Positions 10,001-18,157 of a stretch of 64,000 bases of DNA are shown one piece after another. The position numbers and the translations under genes are program-made. Each line of letters opens with the position of its first letter. Positions within the stretch are counted from its first letter, which is position 1. The notes below the pieces were generated by a model, which did not search any database, was not told where the DNA came from, and saw only the letters and a list, made by a program, of their open reading frames with translations. This stretch comes from Fen-178 sp963722575 (GTDB lineage Bacteria > Acidobacteriota > Terriglobia > Bryobacterales > Bryobacteraceae), in assembly GCA_963722575.1 (NCBI GenBank), contig CAVRNR010000020.1:248001-312000 (forward strand). Reading direction: 5' to 3'.

Positions 10001-10567
10001 GGCCTGCGCCAGTGACGGACGGCCCCCATTGGCTCCCTGAGTTCCTTTCGCGGCCGTCTGATTGCCGCGCGCCTTGGCCTTGGCGGCCGACGCTGCTTTC
10101 GGCGTGGCATTGGTAGCCACGGCCGCGGGTGTGGCTGGCGCAGCGGCCGCGGGCGCCGGAGTGGCTGGGGCCGCTACAGCGGGAGCAGCCGGGGTGGCTG
10201 GGGCCGGTACCGCGGGAGCAGGCGGCGTGGGGGCCAGATTGGCTCCCGGCGGGAGAAGTTTCAAGTCCCAATCGGCGGGGGGGGCATCGACAGCAATCCC
10301 AATGTCGCGCGTCAGCTTGGCGAAACCCATCATCTCGACTGTGATCGTCCATGTGCCATCGGCCAGCTCAGGGAACGAATACGCTCCCTGGTCGTCGGTG
10401 GTGGTGACCATCTTCTTGTCGCCTTGGATGGCGGTTACGGTGGCGCCGGGGACGGGTAGTCCTCCGGATTCGACAGTTCCGTGGTGCTCAGCAGCCATCA
10501 GGCCGCTCACGGCGATGCAGGCGGCCATGAGGCGCCCGAGATGTTTAAAAAGGAGATTCCCAGCCAT
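7037..10567 (-). CDS. TonB-dependent receptor-like protein with carboxypeptidase-regulatory domain and Gly-rich insert
   Basis: A 1176-residue outer-membrane protein. The layout is: a signal peptide (residues 1-25); a carboxypeptidase-regulatory Ig-like domain (about 28-105, including GLPVPGATVTAI and DDQGAYSFPELADGTW); an Ala/Pro-rich linker (about 112-175); a Gly/Met/Arg-rich low-complexity stretch (about 252-346); then a long barrel region with aromatic strands ending in FRF. It has the overall architecture of the large acidobacterial receptor family, but no clear TonB box is seen, so active import is an inference. The VWA gene follows after 3 bp, suggesting a transcriptional pair. The substrate is unknown. 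Confidence 0.8.
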   Translation of the reverse strand: MAGNLLFKHLGRLMAACIAVSGLMAAEHHGTVESGGLPVPGATVTAIQGDKKMVTTTDDQGAYSFPELADGTWTITVEMMGFAKLTRDIGIAVDAPPADWDLKLLPPGANLAPTPPAPAVPAPATPAAPAVAAPATPAPAAAAPATPAAVATNATPKAASAAKAKARGNQTAAKGTQGANGGRPSLAQAMAAYQRVDVNASEGGAASAADNGMGNGMGSDLNSADLNQSAADSLLVNGSVSSGLNAPQQYDWFGGPGGMGMGGPGMMGMGGPGGGMGGVIPGGAAGAGGPGGGPGGGGPGMGGGGGGFAGGGRGGGGFGGRGGGFGGGGRGGRGGGRGGNAAAFGNARRNRQMQYTGNANFTLDNSVWDAQTYSLNGQQVAKPAYAASSGSVMFGGPFKIPKLFSGNNGMFMINYQLRRSRNGTSQVGTMPTAAERTGDFSQPIAATPVTIYDPLSGAPFPGNLIPANRINPAALALANYYPLPNAPGYTRNYSTAIRSLSNSDNINTRVMNISVTKKDRLSGGFGYMGSNSTTPNLFGFIDTGTSRSMNANTSWTHTLNTHLISSLRYTFSRSRNLSTPFFSEKTNVEGALGITGASTAPLNWGPPNLSFTSGINGLSDGAATLSRNQTSAVGESLIFVHNTHNFTFGGDFRRQQINPLSDANARGAFTFTGLTTSQVVNGVAAAGTGSDYADFLLGLPDTSSLQYGNPDKYFRTNWYDVYMTDDWRINTKLSLNVGLRWDYAAPITELYNRLVNLDIASGYTAIAPVLPGQTGKLSGTPYPASLVNPDKRGIAPRIGFAWRPFPKHSTVVRGGYGIYYNTSIYSAIANNMAAQPPFAQTLSVASSPANPLTLQNGFVFPVNTVTNTRAIDPNYRIGYAQIWQLALQNDLGHALVGTITLRRTKGTRLDQQFLPNSLPPGSNVIATGPAGYIYEQSNGNSDMNAVDFQLQRRFRSGISANAIYSFSKSIDDASTQGGAVVAQNWQLLTAERGLSPFDARHTLTAQWQYSTAVGTSGGTLVNGFKGALLKDWTFQNSITLRTGSPLTAISGGNRATTTGTGITGSVRADATGLPLTPATPGDGFNTLAFAAPVAGLWGDAGRDTIPGPLVFSLNGSLSRVFRIGERRSIDLRFDATNALNHPTITGWGTTIGNSTFGLPTAASAMRKMTANLRFRF

Positions 10568-10648
10568 GTCTTTACAATATCAGGGCGATAGGAGGCAATG
10601 GAATGTTACCATCGGGCCAGAACTCCGGGCGGAAGACCTTAGAAGCTC

Positions 10649-10999
10649 CTACGCCGCATGCAGTCTTGGCGTCTTTGGTACGCTGCCGCGGAGGTGCCGA
10701 TCATGCCAACTGCGTGAGGCCAGGCTGACGATGCGGACGACTTCTTCTCTTTCAAAAGGCTTTGCCAGAACATCGTACGCTCCGACGTTCAGAGCTTCCG
10801 CCCAAAGGTACTCATCCGCCAGCCTTGAAGTCACGATCACGCACGGCGATTGAGGCAAGGCGAAGGCCTCATCCAACATGTCTTTCCAGGCACCCGGGGC
10901 CAAATCGCGCTCACAGAAATGCCCAGCAAAGACCCGATCACTCCCCCCAGGCGGTATAGGTCGATCGCTTAGCACTACCAGATCGAAAAAAGGTTTCAT
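10649..10999 (-). CDS. Truncated pseudo-receiver (response-regulator-like) protein
   Basis: A 116-residue protein covering the second half of a CheY-like fold. The strand normally carrying the phosphoacceptor Asp reads HFCERDLAPGAW, with Glu at the expected Asp position. The next strand with a conserved Thr (CVIVTSRL) and the beta5 Lys (YDVLAKPF) are kept. The beginning of the fold is shortened or absent. It is clearly related to the protein at 13285-13791: both share LW-x-E, G-x-x-D-x-L, R-x-x-V and a terminal W-x-x-x-H pattern. It has no output domain. It is divergent from the histidine kinase gene, with a 237-bp shared upstream region, so an accessory role in that pathway is plausible but unproven. 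Confidence 0.6.
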   Translation of the reverse strand: MKPFFDLVVLSDRPIPPGGSDRVFAGHFCERDLAPGAWKDMLDEAFALPQSPCVIVTSRLADEYLWAEALNVGAYDVLAKPFEREEVVRIVSLASRSWHDRHLRGSVPKTPRLHAA

Positions 11000-11236
11000 C
11001 GGCTTTCTCCCGCCACCTGGCAGATAGGGATCTCTTTGCTGTCTCGTTTGCTAAGGCGCGATCCCGCTGCGGGAGGCAACTACCGCCAGAGCGATATTCG
11101 CGGCAGCCGCTGGAGGGTAGATGCCCTGTCTCGCGCCGCGCATCCAAGGGCTCGTCCGGGGCGGTAACCCGCCGGACAATTGGCCCGCCAATAGCAGGGG
11201 GTCTCCCGTACAATTGGGGGAGGCAACGTCCCAGAG

Positions 11237-12637
11237 ATGGCGGTTTCATCCGATGAGAACGGGTCGATACGGAAGGCGCTGGGCAGTCTTCTGTCGGCGC
11301 CGGCGAGTGTGCTCTGGATTGGGTTCACGGGTCTTCTTCTCCTGATGGCTGTCATGGCCATCGACGCCAGCAGATCGCTCCGCGAGGTCGAAGTGACCAC
11401 CGCGGTTTTGAGAACGGAATCTCGTAACCGCGACGGTCTGCTCGATCAGTTGCGCGCGGATATCTACCGCTCGGCTACCGTTGTGCGCGACTACCTGCTG
11501 GAACTCGATGCCGCGCGCGCCGAGAGCCAGAAGGCGGAGTTGGAACTCCTCCGCACCCGGATAGACGATACTCTGCGCATCTACGAGCAGAAACTGCCGG
11601 ACATTGAAAAGGACGGTTTCCAGGATTTGCGCGGCCGTATGGAATCGTACTGGAAGTCGATGGCGCCCGCACTGCAGTGGGATGCGGACGCACGAAGGGC
11701 CAAGGGCGGACGCTTCCTGCAAGACGTCATCATGCCCTTCCGCGCCGAGGTGCTCCAGTTGACCAGGCAGGTCACGGTTCTGAATGAACGCGATCTCGAC
11801 GCGGGCGAAGCGCGCATTCGAGCCGTGCAGTCTCGCTTCCGGCGCCGGGTGGTAGGTATCTCCATCCTGGCTCTGCTTCTGGGCCTGGTTTTAGGCGCGG
11901 TCAGTATCCGTCGCGTCCAGCATCTGGAGCGGGAAGCGAAGGCGCGCTATGAGGAGGTGGAAGAGGCCCATCGCGAGCTTCAGAAACTCTCCAACCGTCT
12001 GGTCGCCGCGCAGGAGGAGGAGCGGCGCAATCTCTCGCGCGAGTTGCACGACGAAATAGGCCAGGGAATGTCGGCCATGCTGGTTGAGCTGGGGAGGGTC
12101 GAGGCAGCACCCGACAGCGAAACCCGCGGTGAGCGGCTTACTTCGGTTCGCCGCATGGCGGAAGCCAGTGTCGGAATGGTGCGCAATATGGCTTTGCTGC
12201 TGCGCCCTTCCATGCTGGACGATCTGGGGCTGGTGGCCGCTCTCAGATGGCAGGCTCGCGAAGTCGCGCGCCGGTCGGGTCTCAACGTGAAGATGGTGGC
12301 CGATGAAATCGCCGAAGATTTGCCCGACTCGTATCGGACCTGCGTGTACCGGGTCGTCCAGGAGGCGCTGAACAATTGCGCCAGGCACTCCCAGGCAACC
12401 GAGGTCCGTGTAGTCGTCCACAGGGATCGGGAAGGGCTCTCCGTCACGGTGCAGGACGACGGTATTGGATTCGAGCCAAGCCGGGAGAAGGGCATGGGGT
12501 TATTGGGGATGGAAGAGCGGGTCGAGCGCCTCGGCGGGCTGTTTTCGATCGAATCGAAACCCGGAAACGGCACGGTCCTGTCGATTCATTTTCCGTTCGC
12601 CGGCGGCGGGCCGGCTTCCTTGAAGGACATCGTATGA
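11237..12637 (+). CDS. NarL-type membrane sensor histidine kinase
   Basis: A 466-residue inner-membrane kinase. TM1 is near residues 28-45 (GFTGLLLLMAVMAI) and TM2 near 198-217 (ISILALLLGLVLGAVSI). They enclose a periplasmic four-helix-like sensor of about 150 residues rich in Arg/Glu/Leu. A HisKA_3 dimerisation segment follows with the phosphoacceptor in LSRELHDEIGQGM (about residue 270), then a HATPase_c domain with the N box (VQEALNNCARHS), G1 (DDGIGF) and G2 (GMGLLGMEERV). This is the class that phosphorylates LuxR-type regulators. Its TGA stop overlaps the ATG of the following regulator gene. The signal is unknown. Confidence 0.9.
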   Translation: MAVSSDENGSIRKALGSLLSAPASVLWIGFTGLLLLMAVMAIDASRSLREVEVTTAVLRTESRNRDGLLDQLRADIYRSATVVRDYLLELDAARAESQKAELELLRTRIDDTLRIYEQKLPDIEKDGFQDLRGRMESYWKSMAPALQWDADARRAKGGRFLQDVIMPFRAEVLQLTRQVTVLNERDLDAGEARIRAVQSRFRRRVVGISILALLLGLVLGAVSIRRVQHLEREAKARYEEVEEAHRELQKLSNRLVAAQEEERRNLSRELHDEIGQGMSAMLVELGRVEAAPDSETRGERLTSVRRMAEASVGMVRNMALLLRPSMLDDLGLVAALRWQAREVARRSGLNVKMVADEIAEDLPDSYRTCVYRVVQEALNNCARHSQATEVRVVVHRDREGLSVTVQDDGIGFEPSREKGMGLLGMEERVERLGGLFSIESKPGNGTVLSIHFPFAGGGPASLKDIV

Positions 12638-13278
12638 TTCGAATCATTCTGGCGGAAGATCATGCTGTGATGAGGCGCGGGTTGCGCCTGGTTCTGGAAG
12701 AACAGAAAGACTTTCAGGTGGTTGGCGAGGCCAGCGACGGGCGGGAGGCGGTGGCCCTGGCGGAGGCCCTGAAGCCGGACGTTGCGGTGTTGGATATCAC
12801 CATGCCCAACATGAACGGCATCGAGGCTGCGCGCCAGATCGCCGCCAAGCAACCCGGCGTGTCAATCGTCGTCCTGAGTATGCATTCCGACGAAGGCTAT
12901 GTGCTGCGCGCCCTCAAGGCGGGGGCTCGCGGCTACCTGCTGAAGGAATCCCCCGAAGCGGATTTCATCCACGCCATCCGCTCGGTAAGCCAGGGTAAGT
13001 CCTTCTTCAGCCCGGCGGTCAGCCGCATGTTGGTGGAAGACTACGTTCGTCAGTTGCAGGATAAGAACGTCGAAGACAGCTATGATCTGCTCACCCAGCG
13101 AGAGCGCGAGCTGCTGCAACTCATCGCCGAAGGCAAGAGCAACAAAGATGTAGCCAACATGCTGAATCTGAGCCTCTACACCGTCGAGACCCACCGGGGA
13201 AACCTCATGGAAAAGCTCAATCTGCACACCGTACCGGAGCTGATCCTCTACGCCGTCCGCAAGGGCGTGATTTCCTGA
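12634..13278 (+). CDS. NarL/FixJ-family response regulator
   Basis: A 214-residue two-domain regulator. The receiver (1-120) has the acidic pair in ILAEDH, the phosphoacceptor Asp in VAVLDITMPNMNG (about residue 54), the Thr/Ser position in VVLSMHSD and the Lys in GYLLKE. A LuxR-type helix-turn-helix (about 148-212) has the usual LTQRERELLQLIAEG and SLYTVETHRGNL blocks. The ATG at 12634 overlaps the kinase stop codon (ATGA), so translational coupling is expected and the kinase at 11237-12637 is the obvious partner. Its targets are not evident; it converges on the pseudo-receiver gene at 13285. Confidence 0.92.
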   Translation: MIRIILAEDHAVMRRGLRLVLEEQKDFQVVGEASDGREAVALAEALKPDVAVLDITMPNMNGIEAARQIAAKQPGVSIVVLSMHSDEGYVLRALKAGARGYLLKESPEADFIHAIRSVSQGKSFFSPAVSRMLVEDYVRQLQDKNVEDSYDLLTQRERELLQLIAEGKSNKDVANMLNLSLYTVETHRGNLMEKLNLHTVPELILYAVRKGVIS

Positions 13279-13284
13279 TGCGCC

Positions 13285-13791
13285 TCAGCGGCGGTTTACC
13301 ACCGCCAGGGGCCGGGGGTTGTGCTGGTTCCGCCAGATGGACCATCCGGCTCTGACGGTCCGGAGCACGGCATCCCGGTCGATGGGGGTGCGCAGCAGGT
13401 CGAAGCCGCCGCACCGTACGAGTTCGTCCCAAAGGTTTTTGTCGGACCTGCGAGACAGGAGGACCACGCAGGGACGCGGCGACTGCCGGGAGAAGACAGC
13501 GACAACCTGGCGCCACCCCCTCTCCGTCAGCTCGCGTTCGTACAGGATGATGGGCAGAGGCTCCTTCTGCTGGCTGGCGAAGGCGGACGAAGGCGTGTCC
13601 GCCACCACCAACTTCCACCCGGCATCGCGAAATACCCCTTGGAGAGCATCCCGGCCAGGTCCCGCGCCCATGACCGCCAGTGCCCGGGGAACGGCGGCGT
13701 CGACAACCGCCCGGCCGGGCATCGAGCGCGATCGGGCCGGTCTGCGCAGCCCCGAGACGACTGCCCGGAACTGGTCGACCACTCTCGCCAT
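13285..13791 (-). CDS. Degenerate receiver-domain protein
   Basis: A 168-residue single-domain CheY-like protein with an extra basic N-terminal tail of about 30 residues. Core strands are visible (ALAVMGAG, KLVVADT, PIILYEREL, CVVLLSRR, FDLLRTP). The phosphoacceptor position reads YEREL, i.e. Glu instead of Asp; the N-terminal acidic pair is missing and the usual Lys is replaced (LLRTP). It should therefore not be phosphorylated. It is homologous to the shorter protein at 10649-10999; together they flank the kinase/regulator pair. The start is well supported by AAGGAGG just upstream of ATG. It may act as a constitutive binding partner or decoy; that is inference. Confidence 0.65.
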   Translation of the reverse strand: MARVVDQFRAVVSGLRRPARSRSMPGRAVVDAAVPRALAVMGAGPGRDALQGVFRDAGWKLVVADTPSSAFASQQKEPLPIILYERELTERGWRQVVAVFSRQSPRPCVVLLSRRSDKNLWDELVRCGGFDLLRTPIDRDAVLRTVRAGWSIWRNQHNPRPLAVVNRR

Positions 13792-14034
13792 GGAAGCCCT
13801 CCTTCACTCGGACAGTTCCAGCATAGAGCCGGCCGCTATCGAAGCCCATACCGGCGGAGCGGTAAAACACATAACCGCCGCTGGGTACCTTCTGGCACTC
13901 GATCCGGAAACCGCTACCAGCCAGCCTGTCCGCACAATACCCCCGCGGCGGTAGTCACGTGCCGCTGGTGATCCTCATCTCCAATTCCAGAGGCACTTGA
14001 CGCACAGAGGCGGCCTCGGAAAGCGAGCGTTCCC

Positions 14035-15990
14035 ATGAGACTCCTTAATTCTGTTTCCGGCAGCGGTAGTGCGCGAAGCCTTTGGCGACTCGGCGATCTG
14101 GCCGCGTTGGTCCTCTTCCTGGTTTCCTCGACGGTCCTCCGTGCGCAGGTCCAGGCTAACCCGTTCCTCGACGACACCACCGTGCAGGTAATCAACCTCA
14201 CCATGGACCCCAACGATTGGGCAACACTCCAGCAGAACTACCTGCTGGATACCTACTATCACGCGACGTTCGTATGGAACGGAATCAGCGAGGACATCGG
14301 CATCCGCTCCCACGGCGGCGGCAGCCGAAGTCCCATCAAGCCCAACCTGGATATCAATTTCGCCCACTACACCAAGACCCAGACGTTTCTCGGCCTGCCC
14401 TTTGTCCTGCTCAAGGCGAATAATGAAGACCCGTCCAACATGTGTGAATGGATCTCCATGAAGCTGTTTCGAAAAATGGGGATTCCGGCTCCCCGGGAAG
14501 CGCCCGCCCAAGTCTACATCAATGGCCAACTTCTGGGCTTTTACTACATTGTCGAGCACCTCGACGAGACCTTTCTGCAACGGAACTTCGGAGAGTCTGG
14601 CGGATATCTCTACGAGTGGCAATCGGCGAACGATTACGACTTCGAGAATCTGGGGACCGACCCAACCTTATACTCTCAGTTCCTCGATTTGAAAACCGAT
14701 CAGGCCGCGCCGGATCTGCAGACGTTCGACAACCTGGTGCAGGTGATCAACCAGCCGGCGAGCGCCACCTTTACGGACGACGCATTCATCGCCGCTCTCT
14801 CCCAGTATGTCGACCCGAAACAGTTTCTCACCTATGGGGCCACCGAACAGGTGCTGGCCGGCACCGATAGCTTGATCGGCGGCCAGCAGGGGATGAACAA
14901 TTTCGACTTCTATCAGTTTCAGGGCACCACCGTCTACTACTTCATCCCCTGGGACAAGGACTCGACGCTTTACGACTGGACCAGGGACATCATGTACGGG
15001 ATCTCCAACGGCCCCAACATCAACCTGCTGGCGCAGCGTCTCGCCGGCATCCCGCAATACCAGCAGGTTTACCTGAATGCGGTGGCGAACGCGGCAAACT
15101 TGATGGGCGGCACGGGCGGATGGGCGGATTCCGAGATCACCCGCGAATACGGAGTGATTCAGGCCGCCGCCCTCGACGATCCCAACAAGCAGTGCATGAA
15201 CTCCGGAGTCCTGATTCCGTGCGGCAATCTGGATTTTGAGGACGGCGTTCAGCGGATCCACACATTTCTGGCATCCCGATCGGGCGTGGTGCTCTCCGAG
15301 GCTGCCAGTGACGGGCTCGTAGCCTCCACTGGCGGCCCCCAGATCGCGGCGGTTTCCGCGCTGGGCGGGATTCAGGCGCTGTCTCCCGGCGCACTGGCGA
15401 CGGTCACCGGGACGAATCTGGCGTCCGCGGCCGTAGCCGCTGGGCTGCCGCTGCCGCGCGTGCTCGGGAACGCGTTCGTATCGGTCGAAGGAGTGCGCGC
15501 CCCGCTGTTTACCACCTCGGCCGGCAGCATTGAGTTTCAGGTGCCGGGCGATATCCCGGTGGGCGACGCCTCGATTGTGGTTTCGTCGAACGGCGACCTG
15601 AGCGGCACGGTGGATATGGCCGTCGCAGCCTCGACACCCGCTATTTGGGCTGCTGTGCACGGCGATGGCTCGGCGGTATCGGCGGCGGACCCTGCGGTTG
15701 CCGGGGAGACCATCTCGCTCTATGCCACCGGGCTCGGCGCGGTGAACGCCAATCTGCCGCTCGGCGCCGCCGGGCCCACCGATCCAACCGCCGCAACGGC
15801 TGCATTGCCGCAAGTCCTCCTCGGCGGGGTGCCGTTGACGGTCGCTTTCTCGGGGCTGGCGCCGGGGTATGTGGGACTGTATCAAGTCAACGCATCAGTC
15901 CCTTCCGCCCCGCCAGAAAGTGGCTTCACCGGGCCGCTCACGCTGGTGGATAACGGACAGGCGGCCTCCTGGCAGCCGGCTCTGCAATAG
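14035..15990 (+). CDS. Secreted CotH-family protein with Solibacter C-terminal domain
   Basis: A 651-residue protein. A hydrophobic export segment (LAALVLFLVSSTVLRAQ, about residues 22-39) is followed by a CotH domain (about 50-430). Typical CotH blocks are present: NLTMDPNDWATL, IGIRSHGGGSR, an AHYTKTQTFLGL strand, ISMKLFRKMGIPAP, VYINGQLLGFYYIVEHLDE, and the Asp-containing YFIPWDKDSTLYDW. CotH is an atypical secreted protein kinase fold in Bacillus spores. The last 215 residues are the Ala/Val/Gly-rich Solibacter-type domain, with ALSPGALATVTGTNL and LYATGLGAVN, found at the ends of many secreted acidobacterial proteins. Kinase activity is not demonstrated outside a few cases. It is probably translated alone; a weak GGAAAG precedes the start. 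Confidence 0.8.
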   Translation: MRLLNSVSGSGSARSLWRLGDLAALVLFLVSSTVLRAQVQANPFLDDTTVQVINLTMDPNDWATLQQNYLLDTYYHATFVWNGISEDIGIRSHGGGSRSPIKPNLDINFAHYTKTQTFLGLPFVLLKANNEDPSNMCEWISMKLFRKMGIPAPREAPAQVYINGQLLGFYYIVEHLDETFLQRNFGESGGYLYEWQSANDYDFENLGTDPTLYSQFLDLKTDQAAPDLQTFDNLVQVINQPASATFTDDAFIAALSQYVDPKQFLTYGATEQVLAGTDSLIGGQQGMNNFDFYQFQGTTVYYFIPWDKDSTLYDWTRDIMYGISNGPNINLLAQRLAGIPQYQQVYLNAVANAANLMGGTGGWADSEITREYGVIQAAALDDPNKQCMNSGVLIPCGNLDFEDGVQRIHTFLASRSGVVLSEAASDGLVASTGGPQIAAVSALGGIQALSPGALATVTGTNLASAAVAAGLPLPRVLGNAFVSVEGVRAPLFTTSAGSIEFQVPGDIPVGDASIVVSSNGDLSGTVDMAVAASTPAIWAAVHGDGSAVSAADPAVAGETISLYATGLGAVNANLPLGAAGPTDPTAATAALPQVLLGGVPLTVAFSGLAPGYVGLYQVNASVPSAPPESGFTGPLTLVDNGQAASWQPALQ

Positions 15991-16039
15991 CGGCTGGGCG
16001 GCAGTATTGGCGCCGGTGCCGTGGTATTATCGTGGGTGA

Positions 16040-17392
16040 ATGAGGATCGGGTTTACCCACGAAGTCTTTACGGCCAGCCGTGGGCTTCATCTTCCTCCTG
16101 GACAGAAGCGGCGCGCTCAATTCACACGCCGTGGGTTCCTGCGGGCAGCCACCGGTGCGGGTGCGATAGCTGTCGCGACCCGGAAAAGAGCCTTGGCCCG
16201 GACCGCGGCTCCGTGGAGCGTTGTGGTGGTGCCCGATCCGCAGTACATGGCCGCCACTTCGGTTTGTTCCAATCAACCGGCCGGCTACGACAATCTGATG
16301 AGCTGGATTGTCGAGAATCGGAACTTGCCTGTACAGGGAGTGCCGCTCGGCATTAAAGCGGCCATTGGCGTGGGCGACTGCGTGAACTGCGCCGATCCCG
16401 TATATCGCGGAGAAGGCTTGATCGCGGCCAAGGCCTGGAGCCGTCTGGACGCGGCCGGCATCCACAAGCAGATGGCGCCTGGCAATCACGACTGGGAAAA
16501 CGGGGGCGGTTTCGGCTTTGCTCGCGGCGATGCGCACCTGGATGGGGTGTGGACGGGGAACAATCCGTTCAGCGCCAATGGGCTGGCTTCGGTGCTCGAC
16601 TCCGGCATGTCCCTGGGTGGTGCGAAGGACATGGCGTATTGGGGTGGATCTTACAATTCCACTGGCGCCAACACGTACACCACGATGGACATCGGGGACC
16701 GGCGAATCCTCATAATTGGGCTGGAGTTCTTCCCCAGGTCGGAGGTTCTGAACTGGGCCAAGAGGGTTCACGACGCTCATCCGGACCACGAATGCTGGAT
16801 CACCACGCATTCCTACCTCTCCGACCAGGCAAGCGTTTCCTCCGATCCGAACGCGCCGAGTAACCGGGTGTGCCGCGGAACCGGCGGCCCCAATAGCTGC
16901 TGGGGTCCCGACGCCTACGCGATGGGGGCCGCGCCCGCCTCCAACTGCGCCGATGAGATGTGGAACGGGAGCGATGCAAGCTGGCAGGACGGGTTCAAAT
17001 CGTTTACCAATCTCACCGCCGTTTTTTCGGGGCATTGGATCGACCCAGCCAGCGATGGCGGGTGGTACTGGCAGCACAATTTCCCGCAATCCTCTTCGGC
17101 GCGGGGGCAAAACGTGCTGGAGCTTTTCGCCAATTGGCAGCAACTCGATTGGACCACGCAATGTGGCGGAAACCCCCAGGATGGCACTTCCGATTCGGGA
17201 CACCTCGTGATTCTGCGCTTCAGGGAGGACCTGGTTCCACGGGTTGTCGAGGCCTTCGCGCTTTCGACCAATTCCGGCAGGTGGTATGGCGCCAAGGGGA
17301 GCGTCCCGGCAGCCAGTCCAGTTCAACTCTTCAGCCTGAATTTTCCCGGCATCCCGCCAATGCTTCGTAACTCGCGGGGAATCGTACCTTGA
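16040..17392 (+). CDS. Tat-exported metallophosphoesterase
   Basis: A 450-residue calcineurin-like phosphoesterase with an N-terminal twin-arginine signal (TRRGFLRAATGAGAIAVAT, residues 34-52) after an unusually long basic n-region. Metal-binding blocks are visible: VVVVPDPQYM (usual D-x-H replaced by D-x-Q), GVGDCVN, APGNHDWE and a later ITTHSYLS. The C-terminal part includes SGHWIDPASDGGWYWQ. The substrate is probably a phosphodiester or phosphomonoester outside the cytoplasm. A TATTAT hexamer lies 9 nt before the ATG and no Shine-Dalgarno sequence is seen, so the transcript may be nearly leaderless. A shorter start is not available before the Tat motif. Confidence 0.78.
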   Translation: MRIGFTHEVFTASRGLHLPPGQKRRAQFTRRGFLRAATGAGAIAVATRKRALARTAAPWSVVVVPDPQYMAATSVCSNQPAGYDNLMSWIVENRNLPVQGVPLGIKAAIGVGDCVNCADPVYRGEGLIAAKAWSRLDAAGIHKQMAPGNHDWENGGGFGFARGDAHLDGVWTGNNPFSANGLASVLDSGMSLGGAKDMAYWGGSYNSTGANTYTTMDIGDRRILIIGLEFFPRSEVLNWAKRVHDAHPDHECWITTHSYLSDQASVSSDPNAPSNRVCRGTGGPNSCWGPDAYAMGAAPASNCADEMWNGSDASWQDGFKSFTNLTAVFSGHWIDPASDGGWYWQHNFPQSSSARGQNVLELFANWQQLDWTTQCGGNPQDGTSDSGHLVILRFREDLVPRVVEAFALSTNSGRWYGAKGSVPAASPVQLFSLNFPGIPPMLRNSRGIVP

Positions 17393-17413
17393 TCCCCACC
17401 CGATTCGGCGCGC

Positions 17414-18057
17414 CTATTGGGTAGGTCGCACCATGAGCGCGTGCATGGCCGCGCCGGAAAGCCACATGCCGCTGGGATTGTCGAGCACCAACGTCACCTG
17501 GTAGGTGCTGCCTTCCGGCGAGTCCTTGCTTCTGGAAGTTCGGCCTGAGCTTCCTGAGCCTTAGCCTCCCACTCGTCGGTCCCGATCGAAGCCACCGGCT
17601 CTCGCCCGGTGACAGCCGCGTTGTAATCGAACCCGGCAGTCGAGACTTGAGCCTGCCGGGAACCCATGTTGCCGGCCCGCGACGCGCCGAGTTCTTCCTC
17701 CGCCTGGCGAAGCCCATCGCTGGCCCTTCGCTCGGCTATCCCGGCGTCCTTGAGCTCCTGCCGGGCGCTGTCCATTTCCGCTGGAGCGGTCTGGGTCTCT
17801 TCAATACCAATCACGTCGCCTCGTTTCACCCAGATGTTCAAAGGGACGGCGAGATTCCAGTTCCGGCGAATGATCGGCGTCGTGATCGCCGGGACTATCG
17901 TCCCCGCCAGAGTCAGACTGGTATCGTCGTCCCGCGCCAGTTGGGGAATGGCCGAAGCGACTGTCTGACGGGCCTTGAATTGGGCGTGACTCCAGGCGAA
18001 TAGCGCGGCGCCAAGACACGTTATGAGCATAAGCGTCGTGAATCGATTCCGTTCCAT
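17414..18057 (-). pseudogene. Broken HlyD/MFP-type efflux adaptor
   Basis: The intact part starts at ATG 18057, preceded by a strong GGGGAGGA. It encodes a single membrane anchor (LMLITCLGAALFAWSH), a lipoyl-like start (LTLAGTIVP, NIWVKRGDVIGIEE) and a helical-hairpin piece rich in Glu/Ala. The frame stops at 17494. In the neighbouring frame the sequence continues as GSTYQVTLVLDNPSGMWL...MVRPTQ and stops at 17414; this is the kind of beta-strand found at the end of such adaptors. The whole is about 215 codons against more than 300 for a working adaptor. At least one frameshift near 17540 and an internal deletion are inferred. No RND or ABC partner is adjacent. Confidence 0.55.
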
Positions 18058-18157
18058 CGCAGTCCTCCCCGCCGCAACCGGCTTGAGGCGGCACCTCAGG
18101 CGCCGCCTCACTAGCGCGGAATTGTTCCCCAATCGGGCGATGTGGCATACCGATGAA

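Noticed and set aside
7550..10015. 821-codon open frame on the plus strand
   Set aside because: Antisense to the receptor-like gene; its Ala/Thr-rich end mirrors the low-complexity segment of the real protein.
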